Source: Lanius collurio | Taxonomy: Eukaryota; Chordata; Aves; Passeriformes; Laniidae | Direction: 5' to 3' | DNA length: 64,000 bases | NCBI GenBank assembly: GCA_020086605.1 | Contig: JACBWW010000048.1 | Span: 4,379,265-4,443,264, forward strand | Part shown: positions 37,779 to 48,835 of the stretch, piece by piece | Numbering within the stretch: the first letter of the stretch is position 1 | Layout of the letters: each line of letters begins with the position of its first letter | Made by a program: the position numbers and the translations under genes | Notes under the pieces: model-generated | Database searches by the model: none | Seen by the model: only the letters and a program-made list of their open reading frames with translations | What the model was told of the DNA's origin: nothing

Positions 37779-40034
37779 ACCATTAAAGATTTTGCTGTAC
37801 TGATTTTATAGTAAATTCAAAACAAGCACGAATTTAAAATATAAAAAGTTAAAATTTTTCCTTTAATTTTTAAGTAGCTGTGTGGCAAAATAGTATTTTT
37901 ATATACATGGGTATTTTAACTAAAATGAGGGTATCCACTTGGATAAATATAGTATTTGTTCATTCTTTGAATTAAAGTCCTGTTGACATTTGGAAATGTC
38001 ATAACATTTTCATGTTTTCAAACCTGTATTTTGTCTGATCTTGACTACTGCTTTGGGATGAGAAGACCAGAATACTGTATAAGAATCTGAGTCAAAAAAA
38101 TTCTGTGTTCCTTTACCCTGAATTAAACCTGGTTTTGTCCAGAAAGGTACAAATAGTACTGAGCAATAAAATGTTGGTTTTTTTTTTTTTTTTTTTTTTT
38201 TACCTACATAAATTCCCTATTGTACATCAAGATGGATGCCACATCTTTCAGAATGTTATTGGGGAAAAAATAGAGCCATCAAACAAGTCAAGGCACTTGC
38301 CTGGGAGAAAATTTTACTCATTCCCTTCAGTCTCAGTCAAGAAGGCATGTATTTGAGGTTGATTTTTTTTAATCCAATACAATGTATTCCAAGCACTAAG
38401 GATACTCTTTCCTCTCTTTTTGAATAGAAATATTGTCCATATTGTATATGAAGTAGTTTCTTATGCTAGTTACTATTGAAAAACCTTTCAATATAATAAA
38501 TTTGTATTTTAGATTAAAATTTATTCACTGGGAAAAACCTAATACTTTATCTCAAGACATATTTTCATATGTAAGTAGTGAAAATTAGTGGTTTTAGTTG
38601 GAGTTTTTCACCCTTTCAAGAAAAACCCCAAAATATCATGATTATTATTTTTTGAGAAAGAAACGAAAACATATCATTAAAAAAACAACAAAATGTCCAA
38701 CAAAACCCAATAGACTTACCTTCCTCTCCCCCAAGTTATTAGGAAGAACAGGTTGTGATTAAGTCATTTGGTATGAGCTCCAACAATGCTTTTACGAATC
38801 TTGTCTGCAGTATAGATGAGAGTTATTGTGGAACAAAAGTGGTGCTTTAATCACGTGTCCGTCATAGTTCCATCAAGTTAAATGCCAAACTGTTTTTCCT
38901 GGGATAGCTGGAAAACTTTTTCCCACTTTATATTGTTTGAAAACTAGACAAACTTTCAATAGGGGATGCTTTTCATATACCCAGTTTTTGGTGATATTTG
39001 TTGGTTTGTTCATTTGTTTTGGAAGCAAGAAGAATCCTGCACAAATTCATAGCTATTTTATTTTAGAGCTCTGCTCCGAACTCAAGTCCTATTTGGTCTA
39101 GAGTAAGAATTTTTCCCCTTACAATTCCATTTGATTTTTTTTTTTTTTTACAAAATTGTAACCAGTTAGAATTACCATCTTACTAGTGGCCCAAAGGTTG
39201 AACATCTGGATCTTTACAGTTAGGATTTACCATCAGGCTTCTATAGTTTTAAGCTTTGTTTTCATGGGAAATACGTGGCTGTTGGAAGGGAACTCTCAGA
39301 TTTTTTCATAATACAGAGAAAAGACTAAATATAGGAAAGATAAAGAAGCCAAATTCTTTGGCTTTGTGCCAGTATTTCTGAACTATGAGCAAGTACAACC
39401 ATTTACTGCCAAGTTTAAAGTAGGAGAAAGAGTGAATGTACTTATCCTCAAGCAGAAGTAAGCTGGAGGGTTTTACACCATTATATTAATTTCTGGATGA
39501 AAATCACCAAAAATAAAATTTGAAAGTGCAATGTAGCAGGCATAAATTGCATTTGAAATATTTATTCTGAACAAATGAAATATAATGGCTACTAAAAGAC
39601 GAAGTGAATTTGTGCATTGTTTCTGCCACCAACTCCAAGAAAGGGATTTTTCAGTGCAAAGGGGGGTTTTTTGTCTTAAATAGGCATTGATCTGAATTTG
39701 ACTTTTACCTCTAATTCTGTACAGATAACATTTCCCAAAGGTTTTTTTCAGGGTTCCCAAAGAAACTACGCTACAAATGGAAGAAAAAGGATGAAATATA
39801 GGAATAATTTATTTTTGTGCAAAGGAGAATTTATCCTTGCCTACTCATTATGAAGATTCTGAAAGACGTTCACTTTTTCACAGTCCCTCATGTGTTTCTC
39901 AGAGAAGGTACCCCTGAAACCCTGCTGCTTCCAAAATTTTGCCATGCAAGCCCAATACAACAGAAATTAACCATTTAGAGAGTCATGTGAATAATTAGTC
40001 CAGGATAACAGCAAACTAGGTTAAAGACTAAGAA
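37779..40034. other. AT-rich unique sequence, no gene recognised
   Basis: No exon or known repeat was recognised apart from a 24-base T run at 38178-38201. Open frames are 95 codons or fewer and without domains. Confidence 0.5.
38178..38201. repeat. Poly-T tract, 24 bases
   Basis: An uninterrupted T run following ATGTTGG. No adjacent processed pseudogene was seen. Confidence 0.95.
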
Positions 40035-40214
40035 GGATTTCACTGCAGTGAAAAGACCTTGGCTCTATGTAAGCACTGCTCAGCAATAACAAAAACATCT
40101 CTATAACCACCACTGTGTTCAGCCAATCCAAATCAAATCCAAAACATAGACCCATATTATCCATATTATAGTCACTGTGAAGAAAATTAACCATGCCCCA
40201 GCCAAAACTACTAC
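40035..40214 (-). mobile_element. ERVL-type LTR, 5' part, antisense (family A)
   Basis: In plus-strand order it shows AAGACCTTGGCTCTATGTAA, GCACTGCTCAGCAATAAC, AAAACATC, CACTGTGTTCAGCC, CAAATCCAAAACATAG, TGTGAAGAAAATTAACCATG and CCCCAGCCAAAACTACTACA. These are the complement of the U3 start of family A, whose sense strand begins TG at about 40214. The remainder of U3, R and U5 is missing. This is the same segment as preserved at 28698-28913 and 47368-47458. Confidence 0.85.
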
Positions 40215-41180
40215 AGTGCTTTACAAGACTATCCAATGACTTCAGTGGTTTTATATAGATAATGCAGGTGTTTTACAAAGCAAGATTTCAGGTGTGCAGA
40301 CTCCTGTTGCTTAACCTCCCCTTTGTATTCCTCAGTTGAGGAAAAAACCCAACCAACAAGCAAACAAGCAATCTGGATCTCTTTCTTGGCTTAAATTTAT
40401 ACTGCAATCAGTGTTGCTCTGTTTTTTACTGTGCGAGAATAAAATAGTATTGTCTTATGCTTGCACTCAGTCATTAGTTACTGTGTTGTGAGAGCTGCTA
40501 TGTTAAATGTTAAATAGAACATTTTCAGTAGTACAGATTTTGACAGAATCAGGTACAGGTTTATAGAGGATTTTAAGTAGTGTATGTGGAGATAGCCTTT
40601 TTTTGAAAGGGGTAAAAATCAGGTTATGGGGCAGGAAGAACCACTGTCTATCTTGTTTCACTTGCAGCCACAGGAACATCGCTTCTTAAACCCCTAGTTC
40701 TATCTGGAACGTCAGTAAAGTAAATAAGACACCCCTGAAAACTGATCATGAGTGACAGCTTAATGGTATGCAGGAAGACCTAAGACCTTTGTTACAGCTG
40801 AAAACAGCTGTAGGTTCATACGGATGCTTATAGTGGTTATCATACAAAACTTCATGACAATCAGCAAAAGTGCTGCTAGCAGAGCAAAAGCTAAACTACA
40901 TAAAGGGTTACTTTTGTGGGGAAGTTTGACATTTCCTTCATCCTAGCAGAATGGATACTTTAAATGCTGGGTGGAGTGGGTTATTCTGAATTTTGGAGGG
41001 GTCTTTTTATAATTCTACTGAAATTTAATAATCAAATTATCATACGAACCAAGGGAATGTTAGATTTCAAAAGAAACAATAAAATTTTTATTGATAAATT
41101 GTAAAGAAAACGCAGAAAATCATAAAAAATATGAGAAAATGGATTGATAAGGATGGCATTTATTTAATTTGTGGAGTGGT
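40215..41180. other. Unique sequence, no gene recognised
   Basis: No exon or known repeat was recognised. There are a few short A-rich runs. Confidence 0.5.
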
Positions 41181-41285
41181 AGAGAGGGGAGGGGATAAGA
41201 GGGGAGAGGGGACAGGGAAGAGGAAGAGGAAGGGGAAGGGGAAGGGGAAGAGGAAGAGGAAGGGGACAAGGGATGGGAAGGCCAT
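41181..41285 (+). repeat. Polypurine tract with G-quadruplex motif
   Basis: Over 100 nearly pure purine bases, including degenerate GGAAGR hexamers. At 41186-41211 four GGGG runs are separated by loops of 1, 6 and 3 bases, which meets the usual G3+N1-7 definition of an intramolecular G-quadruplex. Long polypurine runs can also form triplex (H-DNA) structures. The Lys/Arg/Gly-rich open frame across it is a repeat translation. Confidence 0.9.
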
Positions 41286-44200
41286 GACTAAGTTAAAAAT
41301 CTATTATCAAAGCCAATGTGTCAGAACATACAGAGAATATATATATGATTATATATACTAGGAATAAAATAATTAGCTCTGTAGTTGCCTTTTTTCTCAT
41401 TTTTAATGAATGCACATAGACACAAACAAAACTTAAAAGTGATATGGGTGATAAGGTGATATGAATGAGGAAAACATCTAGTGCCATTGCTGCTGAGAGT
41501 ACTTGGTCTGACAGGTAGTTCATCAAATGGTCTCTGGCTCATTTCCACAGTCTGCATTATGATATGGCTGTTCTTTCTGGGTCGGAGCAAAAACTGGTCA
41601 GGTCATTTATTCTCTGGTTTGGGGGATTTTTTTTTCAGTAGAGTATCACAAGCTGGTGAAAAGGAGATAGAAGAAAAAATGTCCCTTTTCTTTTATATGA
41701 CATTTACTCTTATAGAGAAGACAACAGTAGAACTCAATGTTTCTTAGGCTTATTCTTATGATTAGTTGAGTAGTTTCAAGTTGTTCCCACTCACCAACCA
41801 AGGTCAAGACATAGCAGGAAGCCTAGTGATGCACAAAGACAGTCCCAAGTAAGCTAAGATTTCCACTTTTCAATCCTCTTGAAATTTCCCCATCTCCAGT
41901 TTTTCCTTTTCTGAGAATTCTCGAATTCATGAGAAAGAGAAGTCTCTCATTATTCTTTCCAATGTAGACCTAACTTTTCACACCTTGACTTTCAGAGTTA
42001 TATTCTTTGTACTTGCTAAGAGCAATCTGGAAAGAGAAGCTAGAGATATTAGGATTTTGAATCAATATTCTTGATTGTTTCTAGCTCTGCCTGAGACACT
42101 GAGATGCATTCCCAATTCTGCTGCCTGCTGCTTTTTTTGTGCAGCTTTCTCATCCACCCATATCATTATATTTACTTGGGACATTTTAAAAAATTTCCTT
42201 TATTTGTACACCGTCCTTTGGTGCAGACTGAGTCTTCACCATTACAACAAATGAAATATCCATTTATCCCTCTGCAAAAGCAAGGCATTAATAAAGCTTC
42301 ATATTCTCTTCTCCCACACATAAATTCATTGCTTAGCTAGTTTTGAGTGATTTCTAAGCTTAGACTTTCTCCTAAATTTGTTAATGCTAGACCTTCCCCT
42401 AAATTTGTTCAGTGTTTAAACAACAGACTACAGGAATTAGCAAGGTAAACTGCTGCTGTGTCAGAACCCAGGCTATGCATGTTCTTTGACAAAGATTGTA
42501 ATTACCATAAGCCCAAATACTATCTTAGATGAATCACTAATATTCAGAAGAACAAAATGGTGATGTTCCTGTCATGATTTAAAAACTCTGTTACTTTCAG
42601 CTGTCATCTAATTTTGTACAGAATACAATAAATGTCTCCTACTGACTGATGCTCCTGGCAAGTCTTGCACATTTCTACAGCTCATCATGGAGCATACTGA
42701 TCAGGATTGCCATCTCAGTGTTATGTTTAGAGTTTAGGTATGATGCTAGGGCTCAGTTGCAGTCTTATGCAACTGAAGTGAGGGCTTGATGGAAAAGTCA
42801 CATGGTACTTCTTTTACAAGAATACGAGGAAGCATGAAAAGATGATAATCCCACTTTTGACATCTGGTAGGGAAATGCATCTAATAGAGATATGGGACTT
42901 AATAGGTTCCCCTTTTGGTTTATTATGTTTGAGAAACATGTATCTCATAAAAATATTTTTATTAATATCAGGGTGCATAACAGTCTGTTTCTAGAAACTG
43001 TTTTTATCTGTGCCTTGTGTGAACAGACTCTCAATCCTAGACAGTACCTTTGAGAGCCAGGATGTAAAAGTTACAATTTGAAGAAACTCAGAAGATTGAC
43101 AAGAAATCATTAATAAAATGTGAGGATACTGTAGCACGAGAAAGCGTAAGAATTCCGGTTCTGTGGGATTGCCAGTGCTCTGTGCTATGTGCAGGCTGTC
43201 TAAGAGCAAGAGGCAGCAGCAACTGACAGATGTGTAGAGTGAGAATGGTGGCAAAACAAGAGCAGTACACAAAATCCATGTGACTGTAGCAAAACTTCTC
43301 AACTATAATATTCAAGTCAATTATCTGTGTAGGAGAAAGCAAGCAACCAGTTGGCCTCAGAATTGCCTCACCAAAGGCAAAGACTGTTAATGACAGATTA
43401 TATGTTAGGAATTAAATATGTTCTCTTGCCTTGTCTGTCTACCTTTAAATATTTTTTTTTCTCTCCTTCATGAAATATTGTTTTCTTAAATAACTGACTT
43501 CTGTTTGCAGGAAAAGAAAACTGAGATTCACAAATGTGTAATTTAATCTGCAGATGTCTTTGGGTGGTGTCCTGAAGCTGTGCATTATCAGCTACCCAAA
43601 TTACATGAATATTGTCCTACTTGCTGCCAATCAAGTACTAGCAGAAAGGTTACAGTTACTTTGTATGCAAAAAAGGATGAAGCTCACTTTTTTTTGCCAT
43701 TCTATTTATTTGTAAATATTCTTTTATTAATAATGTATTAGCAAAACAAACTTCTAGTGAAAACAGCAAACTGGCAGAGATGTGAGAAGAATGGACCAAG
43801 GTATAAAATAAAAATAATTTTAAAATCTAAACATTATGCTAATTAAATGAGAAACAGAATACCATCAACAATTGTTTGCTCCTTATTGTTGTAGGAAATG
43901 ATAGAAGTGATTTGAGTTGAAAGGAGGAAGATGCTGTAAATGAGAAGACACACAGGTGGTAAAATGATTAATGTTGCATCTGAACAGTACAGCTGTCTGG
44001 CATTTCTTGAAATGCCCAAGAAATAAATGGGATATTTATTCTCCTTGACAGGAAAAGGAAAAGTTTTTACTTGATTCTCCATCTCAACAAATGAAGTGTT
44101 GAGTGAACTGTTCTGTTGATTTATTATAGTGTTATCAGCTAACAGTCTTATTGAAAAATTTCCCTTGGTATTTTCTGCATGAGCCACTACTTCAAGAATT

Positions 44201-44311
44201 TCCTTTCTAACCATGAGCATTTAAATTTAGAATCCACTGCATTCAAATCTGATAAAGCGGATGGACATGAGAGACCCCTGATACAGCTAATCTGCTCTCT
44301 CTCTCTCACAT
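41286..44311. other. AT-rich sequence with one 125-codon open frame
   Basis: No known repeat was recognised. A minus-strand frame at 43843-44220 encodes 125 residues with three N-glycosylation sequons in the first half (NFS, NSS, NTS) and a hydrophobic stretch of about 20 residues near residues 80-102. Its ATG is preceded immediately by an in-frame stop. About one frame of this length is expected by chance in 64 kb of this composition, so I do not call it a gene. A short imperfect tandem duplication (CTAAATTTGTT twice, about 27 bases apart) lies at 42361-42412. Confidence 0.45.
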
Positions 44312-44895
44312 TGTGGTTTAACCCCAGCTGCCAACCAAGCACATCCAGCCTCTTGCTCACCTTCCCCCACTCTGAGCAGGATGTGGGAGAGAAGCAGAAG
44401 GATAAAAGTGAGAAAACTCATGGGCTGAGATAAAGACAGCTTAATAGGTAAAGAAAAAGGCACACATACATGCACAAAGGAAAGCAAGGAATTCATTTAC
44501 TACTTCCCGTGGGCAGGGAGGTGTTCAGCCATCTCCAGGAGAGCAGGGCCCCATCAGGCATAATGGTGACTTGGGAAAACAAACACCATCATTCCAAACA
44601 TCCCTCCTTCACATTTCTTCTCTCAGATTTATGTGATGAGCATGATGCCATATGGTATGGAATATCTCATTGGTCATCTAGGGTCACCCGTCTCGACTGT
44701 GTCCCCTCCTAGCTTCTTGTGCATTCCCAGCCTTCTTGCTGACAGGGTGATAGGAGAAGCAGAAAAGGCCTTGAATCTATAAGCACTGCTCAGCAATAAC
44801 CAATTAATCTCTGTATTATTGACACTCTTTTCAGCATAAGCACAAGATATAAACATATGAAGAAAATTAGGCCTACCCTAGCCAAAATCAGCACA
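44312..44895 (-). mobile_element. Solo ERVL-type LTR, near full length, antisense (family A)
   Basis: The plus strand begins TGTGGTTTAACCCCAGCTGC and ends AGCCAAAATCAGCACA, the complement of the family A LTR with TG...CA ends. Between them lie GGGCTGAGATAAAGACAGC, TTATGTGATGAGCATGATG, CATATGGTATGGAATATCTC, GTGTCCCCTCCTAGCTTCTT, GCACTGCTCAGCAATAACC and AGAAAATTAGGCCTACCC, in family order. The sense strand (minus) would carry the promoter in the segment around 44630-44660. No gag or pol sequence adjoins it, so it is a solo LTR left by recombination. CACAT occurs at both edges (44307-44311 and 44892-44896), but the right copy overlaps the LTR end, so a target duplication is uncertain. Confidence 0.92.
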
Positions 44896-45708
44896 TACGT
44901 AAAGCAAAATATGAATCCAAAACCCGCACATTTTCTTATAAATTGTTTTTGTAATTATTTAATTTAGAGGACCTTGATTTTGTTCTTCTGCTCTAGATGT
45001 TTGGTGCATCAATATATATTTAGATTTTAGTATAGGACACAGTCATCTTCCAATGAGTTATTCATGTGAACAGTTTTGCTTCTGGAATTGTTCCATCATA
45101 AATGTTCTGGAGCTCAGCCACTTGGAAATTCGGCTATGGGAAGTTTATACCCACCTTGCATTCTGAAAATTCCTATGCTTGAGAAAAATTACATCACTTC
45201 TTGGTTTTACTAGTCCATTGTTTAAAAACAAACAATCAATGATCATAAAATCCTTATCTAATATTTTCAGTTGCTTGAAATTTCACTGAGAAGTAAGATA
45301 TTTCACATATGTAGATATATGTTAACCCTGCCATCCATTCATAATGTAAACTCACAAAAGGCATGCGTTTCCATTTTTCTATTCAACAGCATAGAAAACT
45401 AATTTTTGTTGCAAATATTATGCAAAAATAAGTGGAAATCTTGGAATAATTAATAAACCATGCTAATGTAATTGTCGTTTGCCTGCTTAGTAGACAAATA
45501 TTTCAGACTATTAGTATTTCAAACAAAAGTTATTTGTTTGAGTTTGTGGTGAGTTTGTTTGTTTGTTTTTTAATAAGGCATCTGTTCTCTTTTTGGATAA
45601 ATCTTTACCATGGAGGGTAACGCAGAGAGTCAGGAGTTCAATTATTTGTTCTGCAAGATTTTCTTTCTATTCATGTTCTGTTAGTTTCTTGTAGAAACAA
45701 AGAGGGAG

Positions 45709-45772
45709 AAGGAAGGAAGGAAGGAAGGAAGGAAGGAAGGAAGGAAGGAAGGAAGGAAGGAAGGAAGGAAGG
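45709..45772 (+). repeat. (AAGG)n microsatellite
   Basis: About 16 tandem AAGG units without interruption, so probably length-variable. The Leu-Pro-Ser-Phe repeat open frame on the minus strand is its translation. Confidence 0.96.
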
Positions 45773-45868
45773 ATTTTACTCACAAAGGTGTATTGTATAT
45801 ATTGCTCAGAACCCATCAGAATCTTTTGGAATAAATTTGCTGAAATGCTTAATTTTGACAGTGTCATA

Positions 45869-45912
45869 TTAAAAAAAAAAAAAAGAAAAAAAAGAAAAAA
45901 GAAAAAAAAGAG
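45869..45912 (+). repeat. A-rich low-complexity tract
   Basis: Runs of 6-15 A separated by single G bases. It lies about 100 bases after the AAGG microsatellite. Confidence 0.9.
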
Positions 45913-47367
45913 ATAAAGTATGTTTTTATCAAGAAAAATTGTTGAGCAATTGATTACAAAAGGATTTGATGAAATAGATATGTTCTTGCAGGACAGTATT
46001 TTAATTCATACATTATTTTGCAAGAACAAATCTTTTCACTCACACATTTTAAATGACTTTTTTCTGTTATTTAATACCATTTGTGAACTATTTTGGAGTG
46101 TGTAATGGTTTCCTTATTTACCCATACAACAAATGCACTCTCTAGACACTACTTTTTTCTCTAACATGGATTGAAATAAGAATATAATTGATAATGCTAA
46201 TTAATTTTAATTTAATACTATTTCCTTGTTATAAAAAGGATCTCTAACACTGCTCAGTTTTTGAAGTACCATGTCACATATTCCTTGTTTAGAACAGTCC
46301 TGTGAAATACCTCTTAGTGTCATTTTTTTGCAAGGATGATGAAATTTTCATCTTGTTATATAATTATATAATCCGTAAGTAGGAAGCTCTTCACAACATT
46401 GCTGTTGTTAGTCTGATTAAGTCTTATCATTAAAAACCTTTAAATGTAATGATTGACAAAGGAAACCTGTTGTCAGAAAATGACGGATGCCAACAGGGCT
46501 TTCAATCAATGTAATTGCAAAAATTTAGTGCACAGTCCTTTCTAGAACTGTCATTTTCCCACTTTGATATTTGATATTTGTCCCCTTTCTTTACTTTATT
46601 CTCCAACAGCAACCACACACACCTCTATACTGTCATGACCCACTTTTTTATTGCAAGTTGTCCTGGTTGCTTTCTGTTAGTGGCAAAGTTAACTCAATCA
46701 CTTCTTCTCTACTCCAAAATTCTTCCAATCTACTGCACATACGATTCCACTACAGTTTTGCCTAACATTTTTCGCTTAAACCCCAAACATTTCAGAAAGC
46801 AAGAGTCTAACTTTTTAGCTGTACTGTCTCTTTTTAGCCTCCCACTTTTCCCTTTTTCTTCACTCATTTTAGGATGGAAAACTAGCACAAAACAGAACAG
46901 TATATGTCTGTGTACATGTCATTTAGTATAGCTCTTAGTTTAAACTATTTTTTAGAAGTTTTCCTTTTGTATGAAGGGGGAGAGGCAAAGTTTATCTATT
47001 GACGTGAAAAACAAGCACAGTTTTTGGTGATGGTCTTATGTCTGTAGAAATCTTACTTAATTATTAATAAATTAGTATATTAGATATTAAACCAAATCCA
47101 AATTTAGTCACAGGCTTTCTGAAAGATTTGAGCAAAGTCACATAGCCACAAATTCATCTTATCCAGCTTTACACATTCATTATCCTTATGACTGTGATCA
47201 CAGTCTCCTGTCAGAATCCACATAGAGAGACCAGTGCTTCAAAGAGGGATAAAGCTGGCTTAGGAAGTTTCTGCCGATTTGCCTAGATGTATTCTCAAAC
47301 CTTATTTTGACCTGTAAGATATGTTATTAGGCTGTATACAGTACTCTTTATGTAAATAATAAATGGA

Positions 47368-47458
47368 CACTCTGTATTTGTGCGTTATTCTCATAATTAA
47401 TCCAAAACACAGCACTGTACCAGTTACTAAGAAGAAACTCTATTCCAGTGGAAAACAG
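47368..47458 (-). mobile_element. ERVL-type LTR, 5' end fragment, antisense (family A)
   Basis: The stretch GTGCGTTATTCTCATAATTA, ATCCAAAACACAGCACTGTA, CCAGTTACTAAGAAGAAACT, CTATTCCAGTGGAAAACAG matches the complement of the first ~90 bases of family A U3. The remaining LTR is missing. It is the best conserved of the short family A fragments around the CAAAACACAGCACTGTACCAG motif. Confidence 0.8.
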
Positions 47459-48239
47459 AACAATCTAGGAGTTATATGATGTAAATTATATGAGCATTTG
47501 GGTGTTGACAAGGTACTAATAAGACAACTATTTAAGAGTGTTGTGGCAATTTTTCACAGTGATACTTCTGGAAAGCTGTGGAGAATTGATGAGCTAGTGT
47601 TTTATTTGTATGAAATATGTAGAAGTCTTAGTTTTTAAATCATTATTGCAAGATAGTCACTGTAAAATGACCTGTAAGAATATGACCAAATCTTAGTGCT
47701 ATTACCAACACCTCAGGGATAACACAATGGGAATCACAATCTCTCCATCATACATTTCACTTCAGTGTTGTGAAGAATTTACTCCCTCAACTACAAATAC
47801 TTTATGGGACTGAGGTGCAGGCTCATATAATATTTTTATTATCTTTTCACTGGAAATAATAGCTTGAGAAAACTGTACAGGCCTGGCAGTCAGGGACAAT
47901 AACTTACTTAATCACCCTCTCAATAATCAGCAAAGCTTGTCTTCTGGGTCATAAAAAATTAAAAAAAAAAAAAAATTAAATCAACCATTAGGACTCTGAA
48001 TATTATACAAAAAAAAAAAAAAAAAAAAAAAAAAAACAACAAGATCTGTAACCTAAAACATTTTAATTCTTTTTTTTTTCAAGTTTCTGAGAGATGACAC
48101 AGTAGTTTATGTGCTGGAATGAAAGGTTTTGGCACGAGCAAAGCATAGAATTGAGTGAGATATGGTGTCATTGCCATCTTTACTAAATTAGATAGTATTA
48201 CTGAATAGTTATTTACTATTTGTATTGGTTTAAATGGGA
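47459..48239. other. AT-rich sequence with poly-A tract
   Basis: No gene or further repeat was recognised. A poly-A run lies at 48009-48036. Confidence 0.5.
48009..48036. repeat. Poly-A tract, 28 bases
   Basis: An uninterrupted run of 28 A, following a shorter A-run near 47959-47975 and followed by CAACAAG. The upstream 300 bases do not resemble a spliced coding sequence, so I do not read it as a processed pseudogene tail. Confidence 0.95.
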
Positions 48240-48835
48240 AGACTTTAGCCTGCAGATGTGGCAGAGGGAACACCAAGATCAGAGGCCAAGAAAGAAAATG
48301 TGCTCCATGACACAGGCCAACAGAGAGCCTGAGCTAGAGCAGATTTTTCCTGACAGAATCTGCAGCATATGTGAGAACCCACTATGGAGCAGATATTTTT
48401 TTCCTGAAGGAGTGCAGCTCATGAAGAACCCACACTGCAGGAGGGGAAAAGCGTGAGAAGAAAGGAGCAACAGAGAGGAGCTGTTATAGACTGACTGCAA
48501 CCCCCATTTCTCATTCCCTGCAGTGATCAAGATGAGGATAGAAGAATCAGGAGCGAAGGAATGAAGCTGAGATTAGAAAAGAGTGAAGGAAAGAATTTTG
48601 TCTTTTTCTTTTTTTCTATGACTCAAATTAGCAATTGTATTTTTCTTTTAAATCAGTAATATATTACATTAATATTCTCCTAGTAGAGTCTATTTTGTCT
48701 ACAGGGCCAAATTGGTGATCTCCCCATCTTTCTCTCAATCCATGACCTTTTCCTTCTTGCTTGTCTTATTTTATCCTGCTGTCATGCTAGGGGAAGGTGT
48801 GAGCAAGCAGCTGGGTGGGCATTTGGTATATAATG
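48240..48835 (+). mobile_element. ERVL-type LTR, 5'-truncated (family B)
   Basis: In sense order it shows AGGGAACACCAAGATCAGAG, ATGGAGCAGATATTTTTTTC, CCTGAAGGAGTGCAGCTCAT, GAAGAACCCACACTGCAGGA, GGGGAAAAGCGTGAG, GGAGCAACAGAGAGGAGCTG, GACTGACTGCAACCCCCATT and, near the end, CTAGGGGAAGGTGTGAGCAA then GCTGGGTGGGCATTTGG. This family has tandem GGAGCAG-type subrepeats in the leader-like middle part, and one or two degenerate copies are visible at 48375-48440. Its TG start and AACACACCACA end are degraded, and no internal proviral sequence adjoins it. The overlapping 78- and 83-codon frames are LTR sequence, not genes. Confidence 0.85.

Larger units (their letters stand above)
44896..47367. other. 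AT-rich sequence, no gene recognised
   Basis: No exon or known repeat was recognised apart from the microsatellites listed. The overlapping frames at 46571-46931 (up to 117 codons) are low in informative features and end without recognisable domains. Confidence 0.5.

Noticed and set aside
44307..44896. CACAT as a target-site duplication of the solo LTR
   Set aside because: The right-hand copy overlaps the LTR terminal CACA, so it cannot be counted as a clean duplication.
45667..45867. Leu-Pro-Ser-Phe repeat frame on the minus strand
   Set aside because: It is a translation of the AAGG microsatellite.
46571..46931. Overlapping 64- and 117-codon frames
   Set aside because: Hydrophobic and Ser-rich composition follows the pyrimidine-rich DNA; no domain was recognised.
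47700..48036. Processed pseudogene ending in the poly-A run
   Set aside because: The upstream sequence shows no coding remnant or polyadenylation signal at the proper distance, and no target duplication was seen.
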